Shown: piece after piece, positions 16,703 through 25,518 of the stretch | How positions within the stretch are numbered: the stretch's first letter is position 1 | Layout of the letters: each line of letters opens with the position of its first letter | Assembly (NCBI GenBank): GCA_029338675.1 | Contig: JAQYAV010000068.1 | Span: 1 to 32,791, forward strand | Source: Lachnospiraceae bacterium | GTDB lineage: Bacteria; Bacillota; Clostridia; Lachnospirales; Lachnospiraceae | Length of the DNA stretch: 32,791 nucleotides | Direction of reading: 5' to 3' | Notes under the pieces: generated by a model | Seen by the model: only the letters and a program-made list of their open reading frames with translations | The model's database searches: none | What the model was told of the DNA's origin: nothing | Translations under genes and position numbers: made by a program

Positions 16703-17635
16703 TTATTCAGATTTTTCCTTTGATGTTTCAATTATTTCTGTTACTGAAGAAGCAAGACCTGCAATGCTTGCAATTTCTGATGGAATGATAATCTTTGTAG
16801 CTTTTCCATCAGCAGCCTTCTGAAATGCTTCTAAGCTCTTAAGTGTAAGAACTGATTTGTCTGGAGCTGATTCATTGAGGAATCTTATACCTTCAGCATG
16901 AGCTCTTTGAACTGTACGAATTGCTTCTGCCTCACCTTCAGCCTTCTTAATTGTAGCTTCTCTAGCAGCTTCTGCTTTTAAGATTGCTGACTGTTTTTCG
17001 GCTTCTGCAGAAAGAATAAGTGATTCCTTCTGACCTTCTGCTCTTAAGATTGCTGATTTCTTTTCACCTTCTGCAATAAGTATTTGCTCACGTCTTTCAC
17101 GCTCAGCCTTCATCTGCTTCTCCATTGCATCCTGAATTGCAGCTGGAGGAATAATATTCTTAAGCTCAACACGATTAACTTTTATTCCCCATGGATCAGT
17201 AGCCTCATCTAATGTAGCTCTCATCTTAGTATTAATTGTTTCTCTTGAAGTAAGAGTCTGGTCAAGTTCCATATCACCAATGATATTTCTAAGTGTTGTT
17301 GCAGTAAGGTTTTCAATAGCCATAATTGGTTTTTCAACACCATACGCAAATAATTTTGGGTCTGTTATCTGGAAGAATACTACCGTATCAATTCTCATTG
17401 TAACATTATCCTTAGTAATAACTGGCTGTGGTGCAAAATCCACAACCTGTTCCTTAAGTGAAATCTTCTGTGCTACCTTATCAATAAATGGCAACTTAAA
17501 ATTAATACCAGCGCCCCATGTAGTCTTATATGTTCCAAGGCTTTCAATAACATATGCATGGGCCTGTGGGACAACCTTTACCATTCCAGCAATTGCAAAT
17601 ACTACTATTATTACAATAAAAATAAATATTTCCAT
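16703..17635 (-). CDS. SPFH-domain (stomatin/prohibitin/flotillin) membrane protein
   Basis: The protein has 310 residues. An N-terminal membrane segment (residues 2-20) is followed by an SPFH domain (about 20-185) with VVPQAHAYVIESLG, VDFAPQPVITKDNV and NIIPPAAIQDAMEKQMKAERERR. A long coiled coil follows, with Ala/Glu/Lys repeats of the type EKQSAILKAEAAREATIKKAEGE (about 185-245). It is the QmcA/stomatin type: such proteins form ring-like membrane assemblies and often bind membrane proteases. It is encoded directly after an NfeD gene, a classic pairing in which NfeD interacts with the SPFH partner. AAAGGAG precedes ATG. Confidence 0.92.
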   Translation of the reverse strand: MEIFIFIVIIVVFAIAGMVKVVPQAHAYVIESLGTYKTTWGAGINFKLPFIDKVAQKISLKEQVVDFAPQPVITKDNVTMRIDTVVFFQITDPKLFAYGVEKPIMAIENLTATTLRNIIGDMELDQTLTSRETINTKMRATLDEATDPWGIKVNRVELKNIIPPAAIQDAMEKQMKAERERREQILIAEGEKKSAILRAEGQKESLILSAEAEKQSAILKAEAAREATIKKAEGEAEAIRTVQRAHAEGIRFLNESAPDKSVLTLKSLEAFQKAADGKATKIIIPSEIASIAGLASSVTEIIETSKEKSE

Positions 17636-17698
17636 ATTTCACATCTCCTTTAATAATTTAAATACTTTTTGTTACACATTAAAAATAATATTTGAGAA

Positions 17699-18145
17699 TC
17701 ATAAATTATTGTTGTCGTCTTGTTTTAGTTCCTCAACAATAAGCTTAACGCCACTGATTGATTGAACAACAACCACCTTGCCTTCAGCAATCTCATATGA
17801 AGTTGATCTTGCACTCCATTCTAAACCGTCTAATTTTACTACACCCTTATTTTTAGCATTGTCTATTTTTTCTATTACTACACCCTGCTTACCAACAATT
17901 GCATCAATATTTGTTTTTTCTTTTTTCGTAAATATATATTTAACCGCTATCGGTCTTGTGAAAATAAGAAGTAAAACAGATACTATAACAAATGCAAGTA
18001 ACTGCGCCATAAGCCCTCCACCAATAAATGATACTATCGCCGCTACAAAAGCACCTGCGGCAAACCAAATTGATGTTAGGCCAACAGTAATAATTTCAAA
18101 AATAATCAAAGCAAGCGCAATTCCTAACCACGTTACAAACCACAT
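17699..18145 (-). CDS. NfeD-family membrane protein
   Basis: The protein has 148 residues. Two or three membrane segments lie in the first 70 residues (WLGIALALIIFEIITVGL, FAAGAFVAAIVSFIG, LLAFVIVSVLLLIF). A soluble C-terminal OB-fold NfeD domain (about 80-140) contains GKQGVVIEKIDNAKNKGVVKLDGLEWSA. This is the short NfeD form without a protease domain. NfeD proteins are known partners of SPFH proteins, and the SPFH gene follows 63 bases downstream. AAGGAGG lies 7 bases before ATG. Confidence 0.93.
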   Translation of the reverse strand: MWFVTWLGIALALIIFEIITVGLTSIWFAAGAFVAAIVSFIGGGLMAQLLAFVIVSVLLLIFTRPIAVKYIFTKKEKTNIDAIVGKQGVVIEKIDNAKNKGVVKLDGLEWSARSTSYEIAEGKVVVVQSISGVKLIVEELKQDDNNNL

Positions 18146-18200
18146 ATAAACACCTCCTTAAAAATACACAGCAGCTACAACTTGTAAACTACTTTTACAA

Positions 18201-18228
18201 ATCATAGCATACTGTATTTCTTAATCAA
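18201..18228 (-). promoter_or_regulatory. Promoter of the NfeD-SPFH unit
   Basis: On the minus strand TTGATT (18223-18228) and TATGAT (18201-18206) are separated by 16 bases, about 55 bases before the NfeD start. Confidence 0.6.
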
Positions 18229-18285
18229 TATCATTAAGTGAATAATAGTTATTAAATGGCTTTAAATCATATAAAAAACCCGATT

Positions 18286-20568
18286 TTAGTTTTCCTTGTA
18301 GTAATTTATCAAACAGCCAGCCAATATAATATCTCTTTCATCGTCTGTCATATCGCCTAATGTAAGACTGATTTCTTTCATTCCGTTATTTACTACATAG
18401 GCTTTTATTATTTCGTCTTTATTTTTAATTGCATCAACAATTCCTGGAACAAATACATAATCACCATTATTAAATGCATAATCCTCATTCATTACAAATG
18501 GAAGCATTCCCCAATTAATAAGGTTAGATCTATATCTCTTTGTTGCATATTCTTTAGCAATATTAGCCCATCCGCCTAATACCTTCTGACATGAGGCAGC
18601 CTGTTCTCTTGCTGAGCCATCTCCTGGTTTAACAGCGAAAATAGTACTTCCATATCCCATGTCTTTTCCATTTACATCTGCAAATTTTGTTTTGATTGTA
18701 TCAATAACACCCTTAAGTTCAGCATCACCTTCACATAAACAATTACCTGCTTCTCTTACTCTTTCAACCTTCTGAACAGACTTTGCTCTTCCAACATATT
18801 CTGGGTCCTTTCTTGATAATGTGAACTCAGCAAGACCAAGTGGATTAGATCTAAATGATGATGTTTCACCTGAAGGGATAAGCTCATCTGTTGTAGTAAC
18901 TGGATCATTAATTACTGAAGCTACCTTTAATAATAAATTATCAGTAAGTGCAATCATTTCAGGCCAATCCTTGATATTTGGACCAAATTTAATCTCTACT
19001 GTTGGATCTGCTTTTCCAACACCATCATATACTCTATTCTCATAAATTGACTTATCAAAGAAATACTTTGGTGAAGTATATTCTACGTCAATCTCAGTTG
19101 CTGGAGTTAAATATCCTTTATTAACAGCTGTTGCAGCAATTGATCTAGCATCCATAAGTGCAACAGATGATATCTGACCATTCTGAATCTTTGAGCCTTC
19201 TCTGTTAGGGAAGTTTCTTGTTGAATGTCTAATACTAAATGCATTATTTGCAGGAGTATCACCAGCACCAAAGCATGGACCACAGAATGCTGTCTTAACA
19301 ACTGCTCCAGTCTTAATTAAATCAGCAAGTCTGCCATTTTTAGCAAGTTCCATGTAAATTGGAGTACTTGCAGGATAAACACTAAGTGTAAACTCATCTG
19401 CACCAATATATTTGTCTCTTAAAATATCAGCAGCATCTACGATATTCTCGTATCCACCACCAGCACAGCCAGCAATGATTCCCTGCTCTACGTAAAGCTT
19501 ACCATTTCTAACCTTATCCTTTAATGTAAAGTCTACCTTACCGTCAAGAGAAACAAGTGCCTTCTTTTCCACATCCTCTAATATATCCATCAAATTAGCA
19601 TTAAGTTCATCAATTGTATATACATTACTTGGATGGAATGGCATAGCAATCATAGGCTTAATCTTTGATAAATTCACATAAACAACACCATCATAGTATG
19701 CAACTGCACCAGGATTCATTTCCTTATAATCCTGTGGTCTATAATGTGTTTCATACCAATCCTTAACCTTGTCATCAGTCTTCCAAATTGAAGAAAGACA
19801 AGTTGTCTCTGTTGTCATAACATCGATTCCAATTCTGAAATCAGCAGATAACTTATCTACACCAGGTCCAACGAACTCCATTACTTTGTTCTTAACATAG
19901 CCACAGTTAAATGTAGCTCCAATAATTGCAAGAGCAACATCCTGAGGTCCAACACCCTTTGTAACCTCACCATCTAGATAAATTGCAACAACACCTGGTT
20001 TAGCCACATCATATGTTCTATTTAGAAGCTGTTTAGCAAGCTCTCCTCCACCTTCTCCAATTGCCATAGTACCAAGTGCACCATAACGTGTATGACTATC
20101 AGAACCTAAAATCATAGCACCACATGACGCAAGCATTTCTCTTGCATACTGATGAATAACAGCCTGATGAGGTGGCACATATACTCCACCATATTTTTTA
20201 GCGCAAGAAAGGCCAAACATATGATCATCTTCATTTATTGTTCCACCTACTGCACAAAGAGAGTTATGACAGTTAGTAAGTACATAAGGAATAGGAAATT
20301 CCTTTAATCCTGAAGCTCTTGCTGTCTGAATAATACCAACAAAAGTGATATCATGTGATGTCATCTTATCAAATTTTATTTTAAGCTGTTCCATGTTACC
20401 TGACGTATTATGTGCTTCTAAAATGCCATACGCCATAGTTGCCTTTGCTGCGTCCTCCTTAGTTATCGAAATGCCTTTTTGAGCAAGAACAGCGGCAGAA
20501 TCCTTATCATCTGGAATTAATTCTCTTCCATTTAATAAATAAGCGCCTGTTTCAAATAATTTAATCAT
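18286..20568 (-). CDS. Aconitase-superfamily hydratase (YbhJ-like)
   Basis: The protein has 760 residues and matches the aconitase superfamily. It has the active-site segment [13 protein letters not shown] (155-167) and iron-sulfur cluster ligands at Cys368 (GCAGGGYEN), Cys429 and Cys432 (CGPC). These are followed by RNFPNREGS and a C-terminal swivel domain with [32 protein letters not shown]. The arrangement resembles the uncharacterised E. coli YbhJ hydratase group more than canonical AcnA. Canonical aconitase interconverts citrate and isocitrate, and this group's substrate is not established. GGAGG precedes ATG, 20 bases after the preceding gene, so it probably shares a transcript with the membrane protein genes upstream. 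I am sure of the superfamily but not of the substrate. Confidence 0.85.
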   Translation of the reverse strand: MIKLFETGAYLLNGRELIPDDKDSAAVLAQKGISITKEDAAKATMAYGILEAHNTSGNMEQLKIKFDKMTSHDITFVGIIQTARASGLKEFPIPYVLTNCHNSLCAVGGTINEDDHMFGLSCAKKYGGVYVPPHQAVIHQYAREMLASCGAMILGSDSHTRYGALGTMAIGEGGGELAKQLLNRTYDVAKPGVVAIYLDGEVTKGVGPQDVALAIIGATFNCGYVKNKVMEFVGPGVDKLSADFRIGIDVMTTETTCLSSIWKTDDKVKDWYETHYRPQDYKEMNPGAVAYYDGVVYVNLSKIKPMIAMPFHPSNVYTIDELNANLMDILEDVEKKALVSLDGKVDFTLKDKVRNGKLYVEQGIIAGCAGGGYENIVDAADILRDKYIGADEFTLSVYPASTPIYMELAKNGRLADLIKTGAVVKTAFCGPCFGAGDTPANNAFSIRHSTRNFPNREGSKIQNGQISSVALMDARSIAATAVNKGYLTPATEIDVEYTSPKYFFDKSIYENRVYDGVGKADPTVEIKFGPNIKDWPEMIALTDNLLLKVASVINDPVTTTDELIPSGETSSFRSNPLGLAEFTLSRKDPEYVGRAKSVQKVERVREAGNCLCEGDAELKGVIDTIKTKFADVNGKDMGYGSTIFAVKPGDGSAREQAASCQKVLGGWANIAKEYATKRYRSNLINWGMLPFVMNEDYAFNNGDYVFVPGIVDAIKNKDEIIKAYVVNNGMKEISLTLGDMTDDERDIILAGCLINYYKEN

Positions 20569-20588
20569 TTTCTTTCCTCCATTTTATG

Positions 20589-22055
20589 TTACTTATATGA
20601 TAATACACAATTCTCAGCATCTTCATATGGCTGCATCTTCAAGTCACTTACGCGTTTTCCATTTGAATGGTCCATTATAGAACTTTTTGTTTTTAAGTAA
20701 TCAACATCATTAGTCTGGCTACCATTAACGTAATATTGGTCATCTTTCGACTCACACATACTATCCTGAACATATGTATTACTATCTAACTTATTCAAAA
20801 TACAAATGCTATCATCATTTCCTGAATAAAGTGGTCTTGTAATCAAATAACCATCATCACATAAATTCATTATATTGTGACATCCAAGAAAACATAACTC
20901 ATCTTCTTTGACAGTAAAGATAAAACAAATGCTATCTTCATTGTCAATATTCTTTAAGAATAATTCAGGAACCCCATCACTGTCAACATCATATAGTGCT
21001 AAACCATTAGGTTTATATGAATCATATTGAGAGACAATTTCCTTATATATTGACTCCTCGTCAGTACCAAGATTTTTCTTAATCTCTTCATCTGGATTTT
21101 TTAATAAATCCAAATATCTTTCCTGCCACTTGTCGGCCATTGCTAATTTATACTTTGAATAGTCAAAATCATCGCCATAGTACTTTACTATCTCATCAAG
21201 CATTTTTAATACTGTTTCATTATTTCCAGAAACAACTTCTTTGTTTAGTATTTCAGAATAATAAAGCTTTCCACAAGTATATGCGGAATTATATAATTCC
21301 TCGAATTTTTGCTTATATAATGTATCGTTAGGATCAAGTTCAACACTATTACATATTTCCAACACAGTAATACACTTATTATTTTTATTTAACTCAACTG
21401 CTTCTGAATATAATTTTCTGTAAGCTTCAACACTAGCAACATTGTTAAGAACAATTTTTATGTAATCCTCAGCATCACCAAGTGCAAATTCAGAAACAAT
21501 TGGGAAAAATTTACCTATTTCTTCTTCACTTATTTCTTCTTCCAAATAAGAAATATATTTGGAATTCATCATCTCAATAAGACGCTGGTCTCTATCTTCA
21601 CTATTCAAACGATTCATAACTGAAGCGACATTTTTCTTTGCCTCAAAACTTTCCTTTGAGTCAAATTTAACTTCCGCCTTATATACATTATCAATTTGAG
21701 TCATATATTCATAATTGTTAATGTCTTTCATATATTTTTCAGTTAATTCTTTTGTATTATCAAGGCAACCAATAGCATCAAAGGAAGCTGCTACCTCGTA
21801 ATATGTTTTTTTACCTTCTATATATTCTGTACATAGCTCACTTGCATAGCCATCTAATTCAGCCATTAATTTTTCTTTATCCGACTCTCTTAGATGTACA
21901 AAATCATTCTTTACACTCTCATATTTTCCTTTGTTAATATCATTATATATCTTATGAAATCTATAATGTGGCAAAAGCAATATCACACCTGCCACTGCTT
22001 CTATTACTATAATGATAGAAAAAATTATAAGAATTCTATTCCATGTCTTTTTCAT
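20589..22055 (-). CDS. Membrane-anchored protein with a DxDxDG loop, start revised
   Basis: The frame is open from 22100. I place the start at 22055 (488 residues, MKKTWNRILI) because GGAGG lies just upstream of that ATG. One N-terminal membrane anchor (about 7-29) is followed by a large, probably extracytoplasmic, mainly helical region (about 35-330). A C-terminal part (about 350-488) has LALYDVDSDGVPELFLKN, a DxDxDG calcium-type loop seen in many clostridial surface proteins. I do not recognise a named family. Its upstream neighbour is a zinc-ribbon membrane protein, so both are likely envelope proteins made from one transcript. The hydratase follows 20 bases later. Confidence 0.75.
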   Translation of the reverse strand: MKKTWNRILIIFSIIIVIEAVAGVILLLPHYRFHKIYNDINKGKYESVKNDFVHLRESDKEKLMAELDGYASELCTEYIEGKKTYYEVAASFDAIGCLDNTKELTEKYMKDINNYEYMTQIDNVYKAEVKFDSKESFEAKKNVASVMNRLNSEDRDQRLIEMMNSKYISYLEEEISEEEIGKFFPIVSEFALGDAEDYIKIVLNNVASVEAYRKLYSEAVELNKNNKCITVLEICNSVELDPNDTLYKQKFEELYNSAYTCGKLYYSEILNKEVVSGNNETVLKMLDEIVKYYGDDFDYSKYKLAMADKWQERYLDLLKNPDEEIKKNLGTDEESIYKEIVSQYDSYKPNGLALYDVDSDGVPELFLKNIDNEDSICFIFTVKEDELCFLGCHNIMNLCDDGYLITRPLYSGNDDSICILNKLDSNTYVQDSMCESKDDQYYVNGSQTNDVDYLKTKSSIMDHSNGKRVSDLKMQPYEDAENCVLSYK

Positions 22056-22157
22056 TTTTTCCTCCATATAAATATGCAAAAACTCATTTATAAAAATCAT
22101 TCATAAAAACTAGCAAACCGTAATCTATTCCTCAACATTATTATCTGCTTCAGTTAT

Positions 22158-23027
22158 TTATTCATAGTTTGTTGTTTCACTTGTTGTTTCTGCTGTTTCT
22201 GCATTATTATCTACATCTGTTGTATCTTCATATTCTTCATATTCTTCATTTACATTTTCACTAGTTGCATCTGTGTTTGTTGCTTCTTTTACTGAAAATA
22301 CTTCATCTGCATCAGTATATGTTGCAACAATTTTCAAAATACCCTGAAGATGTTTAAGCTCATCCTCTGAACGATTCTCATACGAAGGATATTCAACCGC
22401 TTTCTTATTCTGATACGAAAGATGATTCTCAGCAAAATAACTCATATATATTCCAACACCAACAATTGCAGTAGCACAAATTGTAAGAATAATCATCGAA
22501 GCTCCAAAGAATTTCTTTACACCTGATGCCTTCAAGTCATCTTCATCTTCTAAATCTCTATCTTCTGATTCTCCATCTTCTGATTCTCCATCTTCTGATT
22601 CTCCATCTTCTGATTCTTCACCATCTGATTCTTTGCTATCTGTTTCATCTTTCTCATGATTATCATATTCTAACTCTTCTGCATCTTCCTCGTACGAATC
22701 AGCATCATGTTCATCAACCTCTGGTTCTTTATTATTGTCCTCTAAATCAGAGCTTTTATTATTTGCATTCTCATCATCTCTATTCATAGACTGTTTATCT
22801 AGTACATCAGTCTCTTTAATCTCTTCTTCATCTGATTCTATATCAGCTGATTCATCATATTCTGCGCTATAACCACTTTGAACATTTGAATAATCAAAAA
22901 GATCAACATCATTTTGATTACCATCACCACCAAATATATCTGCTACAGAATCGCCTAAATACTTTCCACACACCTTACAATATGTATCAGAATCGGAATA
23001 AGTAATTTTGCAACACTTTTTACTCAT
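22158..23027 (-). CDS. Zinc-ribbon, acidic-linker, single-pass membrane protein
   Basis: The protein has 289 residues. The N-terminus is a zinc-ribbon-like motif with Cys5, Cys6, Cys17 and Cys20. The first pair is CC, not the usual CxxC, so metal binding is uncertain. Residues 30-168 are a highly acidic low-complexity linker with ESEDG repeats, and 172-196 form a membrane segment. The C-terminal 93 residues are probably outside the cell and rich in Glu, Thr and Tyr. The architecture (cytoplasmic zinc ribbon, linker, membrane helix, external tail) is common in Lachnospiraceae but has no known function. AAAGG lies about 14 bases before ATG, so the ribosome site is weak. Confidence 0.75.
   Translation of the reverse strand: MSKKCCKITYSDSDTYCKVCGKYLGDSVADIFGGDGNQNDVDLFDYSNVQSGYSAEYDESADIESDEEEIKETDVLDKQSMNRDDENANNKSSDLEDNNKEPEVDEHDADSYEEDAEELEYDNHEKDETDSKESDGEESEDGESEDGESEDGESEDRDLEDEDDLKASGVKKFFGASMIILTICATAIVGVGIYMSYFAENHLSYQNKKAVEYPSYENRSEDELKHLQGILKIVATYTDADEVFSVKEATNTDATSENVNEEYEEYEDTTDVDNNAETAETTSETTNYE
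22560..22616 (-). repeat. 15-bp in-frame repeats encoding ESEDG
   Basis: Almost four copies of a 15-base unit encode ESEDG at residues 138-156 of the zinc-ribbon protein. Adjacent copies are identical, so the array is prone to copy-number change. Confidence 0.9.
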
Positions 23028-23169
23028 AACGTAAATTGTATCCTTTCATATAATAGTGTAAATTAATAATGTAAATCATCAAAAACAAAATTTGACTTAT
23101 AAATTATAACAATATCCACTTATTAATTCAAGAAATATGTATATTTTGATAATATATGGCAAAAATCGC

Positions 23170-23197
23170 TTTACATTTCATTATATAATGGTATAAT
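23170..23197 (+). promoter_or_regulatory. Promoter of porCDAB with extended -10
   Basis: TTTACA (23170-23175) and a perfect TATAAT (23192-23197) are separated by 16 bases, and TGG precedes the -10. The predicted start near 23204 gives a leader of about 237 nt before porC. A TTGACA at 23389-23394 is too close to the ribosome site and lacks a well-placed -10. Confidence 0.65.
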
Positions 23198-23212
23198 TAG
23201 AAAAGTTTTTCA

Positions 23213-23334
23213 TTTTGGAATATTTTTTTATACTTCATTGATATAGCACAATTATTTTTTTATTTTATAATATTATTCCAAAATTTTTATCGTTGCTTCA
23301 CAAAATTCAACATATTTTTTTGTTCAAGAAGCAA
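23213..23334 (+). promoter_or_regulatory. Inverted repeats in the porCDAB leader
   Basis: This lies in the 413-base gap before porC. Two inverted repeats sit in the predicted leader. The first is a perfect 10-base pair TTTTGGAATA (23213-23222) and TATTCCAAAA (23274-23283), 51 bases apart. The second is TTGCTTC (23293-23299) and GAAGCAA (23328-23334), with a possible inner ACAAAA/TTTTGT pairing. No known riboswitch or T-box core is recognisable. The 23028-23170 part of the gap is AT-rich with nothing further seen. Confidence 0.5.
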
Positions 23335-23345
23335 TCACTAAAAAT

Positions 23346-23416
23346 ATAAGCTAGGATTCGAACTAAAACCATATGGCATTTTAAGTGTTTGACACCTTCG
23401 AACTCTATGCTCTTAT
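23346..23416 (-). pseudogene. Degenerate tRNA-like sequence (uncertain)
   Basis: On the minus strand a 71-base stretch is bounded by ATAAG and CTTAT, which could form the inner part of an acceptor stem. It contains GTTCGAATCC, the hallmark of a T arm, and AGTTCGAAGG, reminiscent of a D loop. It also has CTTAAAA, which could be an anticodon loop. The T stem and anticodon stem pair poorly and no CCA is encoded, so it would not be a working tRNA. It may be a relic or chance. Confidence 0.22.
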
Positions 23417-23440
23417 GAAATATTAGCAAGGAGAAATGAA

Positions 23441-24013
23441 ATGAAAAAGAACATTGAAATCAGATGGCATGGTCGTGGTGGCCAGGGCGCTAAAACTGCC
23501 GCTCTTTTGTTAGCAGACGTGGCATTTAACACTGGTATGCATGTTCAGGGATTTCCTGAGTATGGTCCTGAACGTATGGGTGCTCCTATTACAGCATACA
23601 ACAGAATCGGTGAAGCACCTATTCGTGTTCATTCTAACATCTATAATCCAGATTACGTTGTAGTTGTTGATGAAACATTATTATCAGCTGTTGATGTAAC
23701 AAACGGCTTAAGCAAAGAGGGTGCAATTGTTATTAATACAGCTAGACCAAAAGAGGAAATAATTCCGTTACTTAATGGATATTCTGGACAAGTATTTACA
23801 ATAGATGCAAGAAAAGTATCAATGGCTACTTTAGGAAAGTACTTTCCTAACTCGCCAATGCTTGCTTCAATCGTAAAGGTTGCAAACATTATGAATCAAG
23901 ATATTTTCTTATCTCAGATGGAGGCTTCATATAAGCATAAATTTGCCAAGAAGCCTGAAGTAATTGAAGGAAATATGAATGCTCTTAAGATGGCATTCGA
24001 GGAGGTGCAATAA
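23441..24013 (+). CDS. porC: Pyruvate-type ferredoxin oxidoreductase, gamma subunit
   Basis: The protein has 190 residues. It is the gamma subunit of a four-subunit 2-oxoacid:ferredoxin oxidoreductase, the oxygen-sensitive cytoplasmic enzyme that oxidatively decarboxylates a 2-oxoacid to an acyl-CoA and reduces ferredoxin. The family signature RWHGRGGQGAKTAA is at the N-terminus and GFPEYGPERMGAP follows. AAGGAG lies 7 bases before ATG. Its stop overlaps the porD start by one base (TAATG). The gamma-delta-alpha-beta order is the classic one of the pyruvate and 2-ketoisovalerate enzymes. It is the first gene of the only plus-strand operon in the window. Confidence 0.93.
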   Translation: MKKNIEIRWHGRGGQGAKTAALLLADVAFNTGMHVQGFPEYGPERMGAPITAYNRIGEAPIRVHSNIYNPDYVVVVDETLLSAVDVTNGLSKEGAIVINTARPKEEIIPLLNGYSGQVFTIDARKVSMATLGKYFPNSPMLASIVKVANIMNQDIFLSQMEASYKHKFAKKPEVIEGNMNALKMAFEEVQ

Positions 24014-24321
24014 TGGCAAAAGCTACTGATTTATCAAAAATAAATGAGCATAGCCCTTACTATGATTTAACAAGAGGTAACCAAATCTACGGTGGTGGGG
24101 GTTCTAAAAATTTCAAAACAGGTGAATGGAGAACTCAAACTCCAATTGTAAACTGGGATAAATGTACACACTGCTTATTATGTACTCCTGTTTGTCCTGA
24201 CAGTTCAATCCCTGTTTCAAATGGAAAACGTGAAGATTTTGATTATGACCACTGCAAAGGCTGCGGAATATGTGAACGTGTTTGCAGCTTTGGTGCTATT
24301 ACAATGAAGGAGGGAATTTAA
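24013..24321 (+). CDS. porD: Pyruvate-type ferredoxin oxidoreductase, delta (ferredoxin) subunit
   Basis: The protein has 102 residues. It binds two [4Fe-4S] clusters and relays electrons from the catalytic subunits to ferredoxin. Both motifs are intact: Cys51, 54, 57, 61 (CTHCLLCTPVCP) and Cys81, 84, 87, 91 (CKGCGICERVC). The N-terminal about 45 residues contain a Gly run and WRTQTPIVNWDKC, typical of this subunit. It starts in the stop of porC and ends 1 base before porA, so translation is probably coupled. Confidence 0.95.
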   Translation: MAKATDLSKINEHSPYYDLTRGNQIYGGGGSKNFKTGEWRTQTPIVNWDKCTHCLLCTPVCPDSSIPVSNGKREDFDYDHCKGCGICERVCSFGAITMKEGI

Positions 24322-24322
24322 T

Positions 24323-25504
24323 ATGTCTATTCGTGAAAGAATGTCAGGAAACGAAGCAGTTGCTTACGCAATAAAGCAGATTAACCCTGATGTAATGCCA
24401 GCATTCCCTATTACTCCATCAACAGAGATTCCTCAGATGGTTTCAACATTTATTGCTAATGGCGAAATTGATACAGAATTTATTCCTGTTGAGTCAGAGC
24501 ACAGTTCAATGAGTGCTACAATGGGTGCAAGCGCAGCTGGAGCAAGAGCATTAACTGCTACTTCTTCTTGTGGTTTAGCATATATGTGGGAGCTTCTTTA
24601 TGTTGCTGCTTCTGACAGATTGCCTGTTGTTTTAGCATTAGTTAACAGAGCATTGACTGGACCTATCAACATTAACTGCGATCATTCAGATAGTATGGGT
24701 GCAAGAGACGCAGGCTGGATTCAGGTATATGCTGAGAACAACCAGGAAGCTTATGATAACTTCATCCAGTCCTTTAAGATTGCTGAACATCCAGATGTAA
24801 TGCTTCCATTTATGGCATGTCAGGATGGTTTCATCACAAGTCATGCTGTAGAAAACATCGAATTAATTGAAACAGATAAGGTAAAGAATTTTGTCGGAGC
24901 ATACGAGCCTGACAATTTCCTTCTTAATTCAGAAATGCCAATGGCTGTTGGTCCATATGCTAACTCTCCATTCTACATGGAGACAAAAATGAACCAAAGA
25001 ATTGCAATGCAAAATGCTAAGAAAGTAATTCTCCAGGTTGCTGAAGAATTCGAAAAGATTTCTGGTAGAAAATATGGTTTCTTTGAAGAGTATCGTCTTG
25101 ATGATGCTGAAGTAGCAATTGTTATTATGGGTTCTGCTGCTGGTACTACTAAAGATGCTGTAGATGCTTTAAGAGAGAATGGAATAAAGGCTGGTCTTCT
25201 TAAGCTTCGTGTATATAGACCATTTCCTGGTGAAGAAATTGCAGAAGCACTAAAGAATGTTAAAGCTATTGCAATTATGGATCGTGCAGAAAGCTTCTCT
25301 GCTTACGGTGGTCCTTTAGGTTCCGATATAAAATCTGCTTTATTTGATGCAAAATCAACTGCTTGTGCTGTAAACTACTTCTACGGAATTGGTGGTCGTG
25401 ATTACACAACTGACAGTGCAACATCTGTATATAATGATTTACTTGATATTGTAAGTGGAAAATCAGAGCCATGTAACTTCAAGTATATTGGTTTAAGAAA
25501 GTAA
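24323..25504 (+). CDS. porA: Pyruvate-type ferredoxin oxidoreductase, alpha subunit
   Basis: The protein has 393 residues. The N-terminal pyrimidine-binding domain of thiamine diphosphate enzymes has AFPITPSTEIPQ and VESEHSSMSATMGASAAGARALTATSS. The C-terminal transketolase-like domain has KLRVYRPFPGEEI. The segment NRALTGPININCDHSD with RDAGWIQVY resembles the pyruvate enzymes more than the 2-oxoglutarate ones, so pyruvate is the likeliest substrate. A branched 2-oxoacid is possible. It is followed by porB with a 14-base gap holding an ACGGAGG ribosome site. Confidence 0.93.
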   Translation: MSIRERMSGNEAVAYAIKQINPDVMPAFPITPSTEIPQMVSTFIANGEIDTEFIPVESEHSSMSATMGASAAGARALTATSSCGLAYMWELLYVAASDRLPVVLALVNRALTGPININCDHSDSMGARDAGWIQVYAENNQEAYDNFIQSFKIAEHPDVMLPFMACQDGFITSHAVENIELIETDKVKNFVGAYEPDNFLLNSEMPMAVGPYANSPFYMETKMNQRIAMQNAKKVILQVAEEFEKISGRKYGFFEEYRLDDAEVAIVIMGSAAGTTKDAVDALRENGIKAGLLKLRVYRPFPGEEIAEALKNVKAIAIMDRAESFSAYGGPLGSDIKSALFDAKSTACAVNYFYGIGGRDYTTDSATSVYNDLLDIVSGKSEPCNFKYIGLRK

Positions 25505-25518
25505 CGGAGGTAAGCGTA

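Noticed and set aside
22526-22789. Plus-strand frame of Leu/Ile/His repeats
   Set aside because: It is antisense to the acidic ESEDG-coding region of the zinc-ribbon protein.
23389-23419. Perfect TTGACA as the por promoter
   Set aside because: The best -10 (TATGAA) is 19 bases away, and transcription would start almost at the porC ribosome site. The extended -10 promoter at 23170-23197 is better.
23204-23440. T-box or known riboswitch in the por leader
   Set aside because: No T-box core sequence or other known riboswitch core is recognisable. Only inverted repeats are visible.
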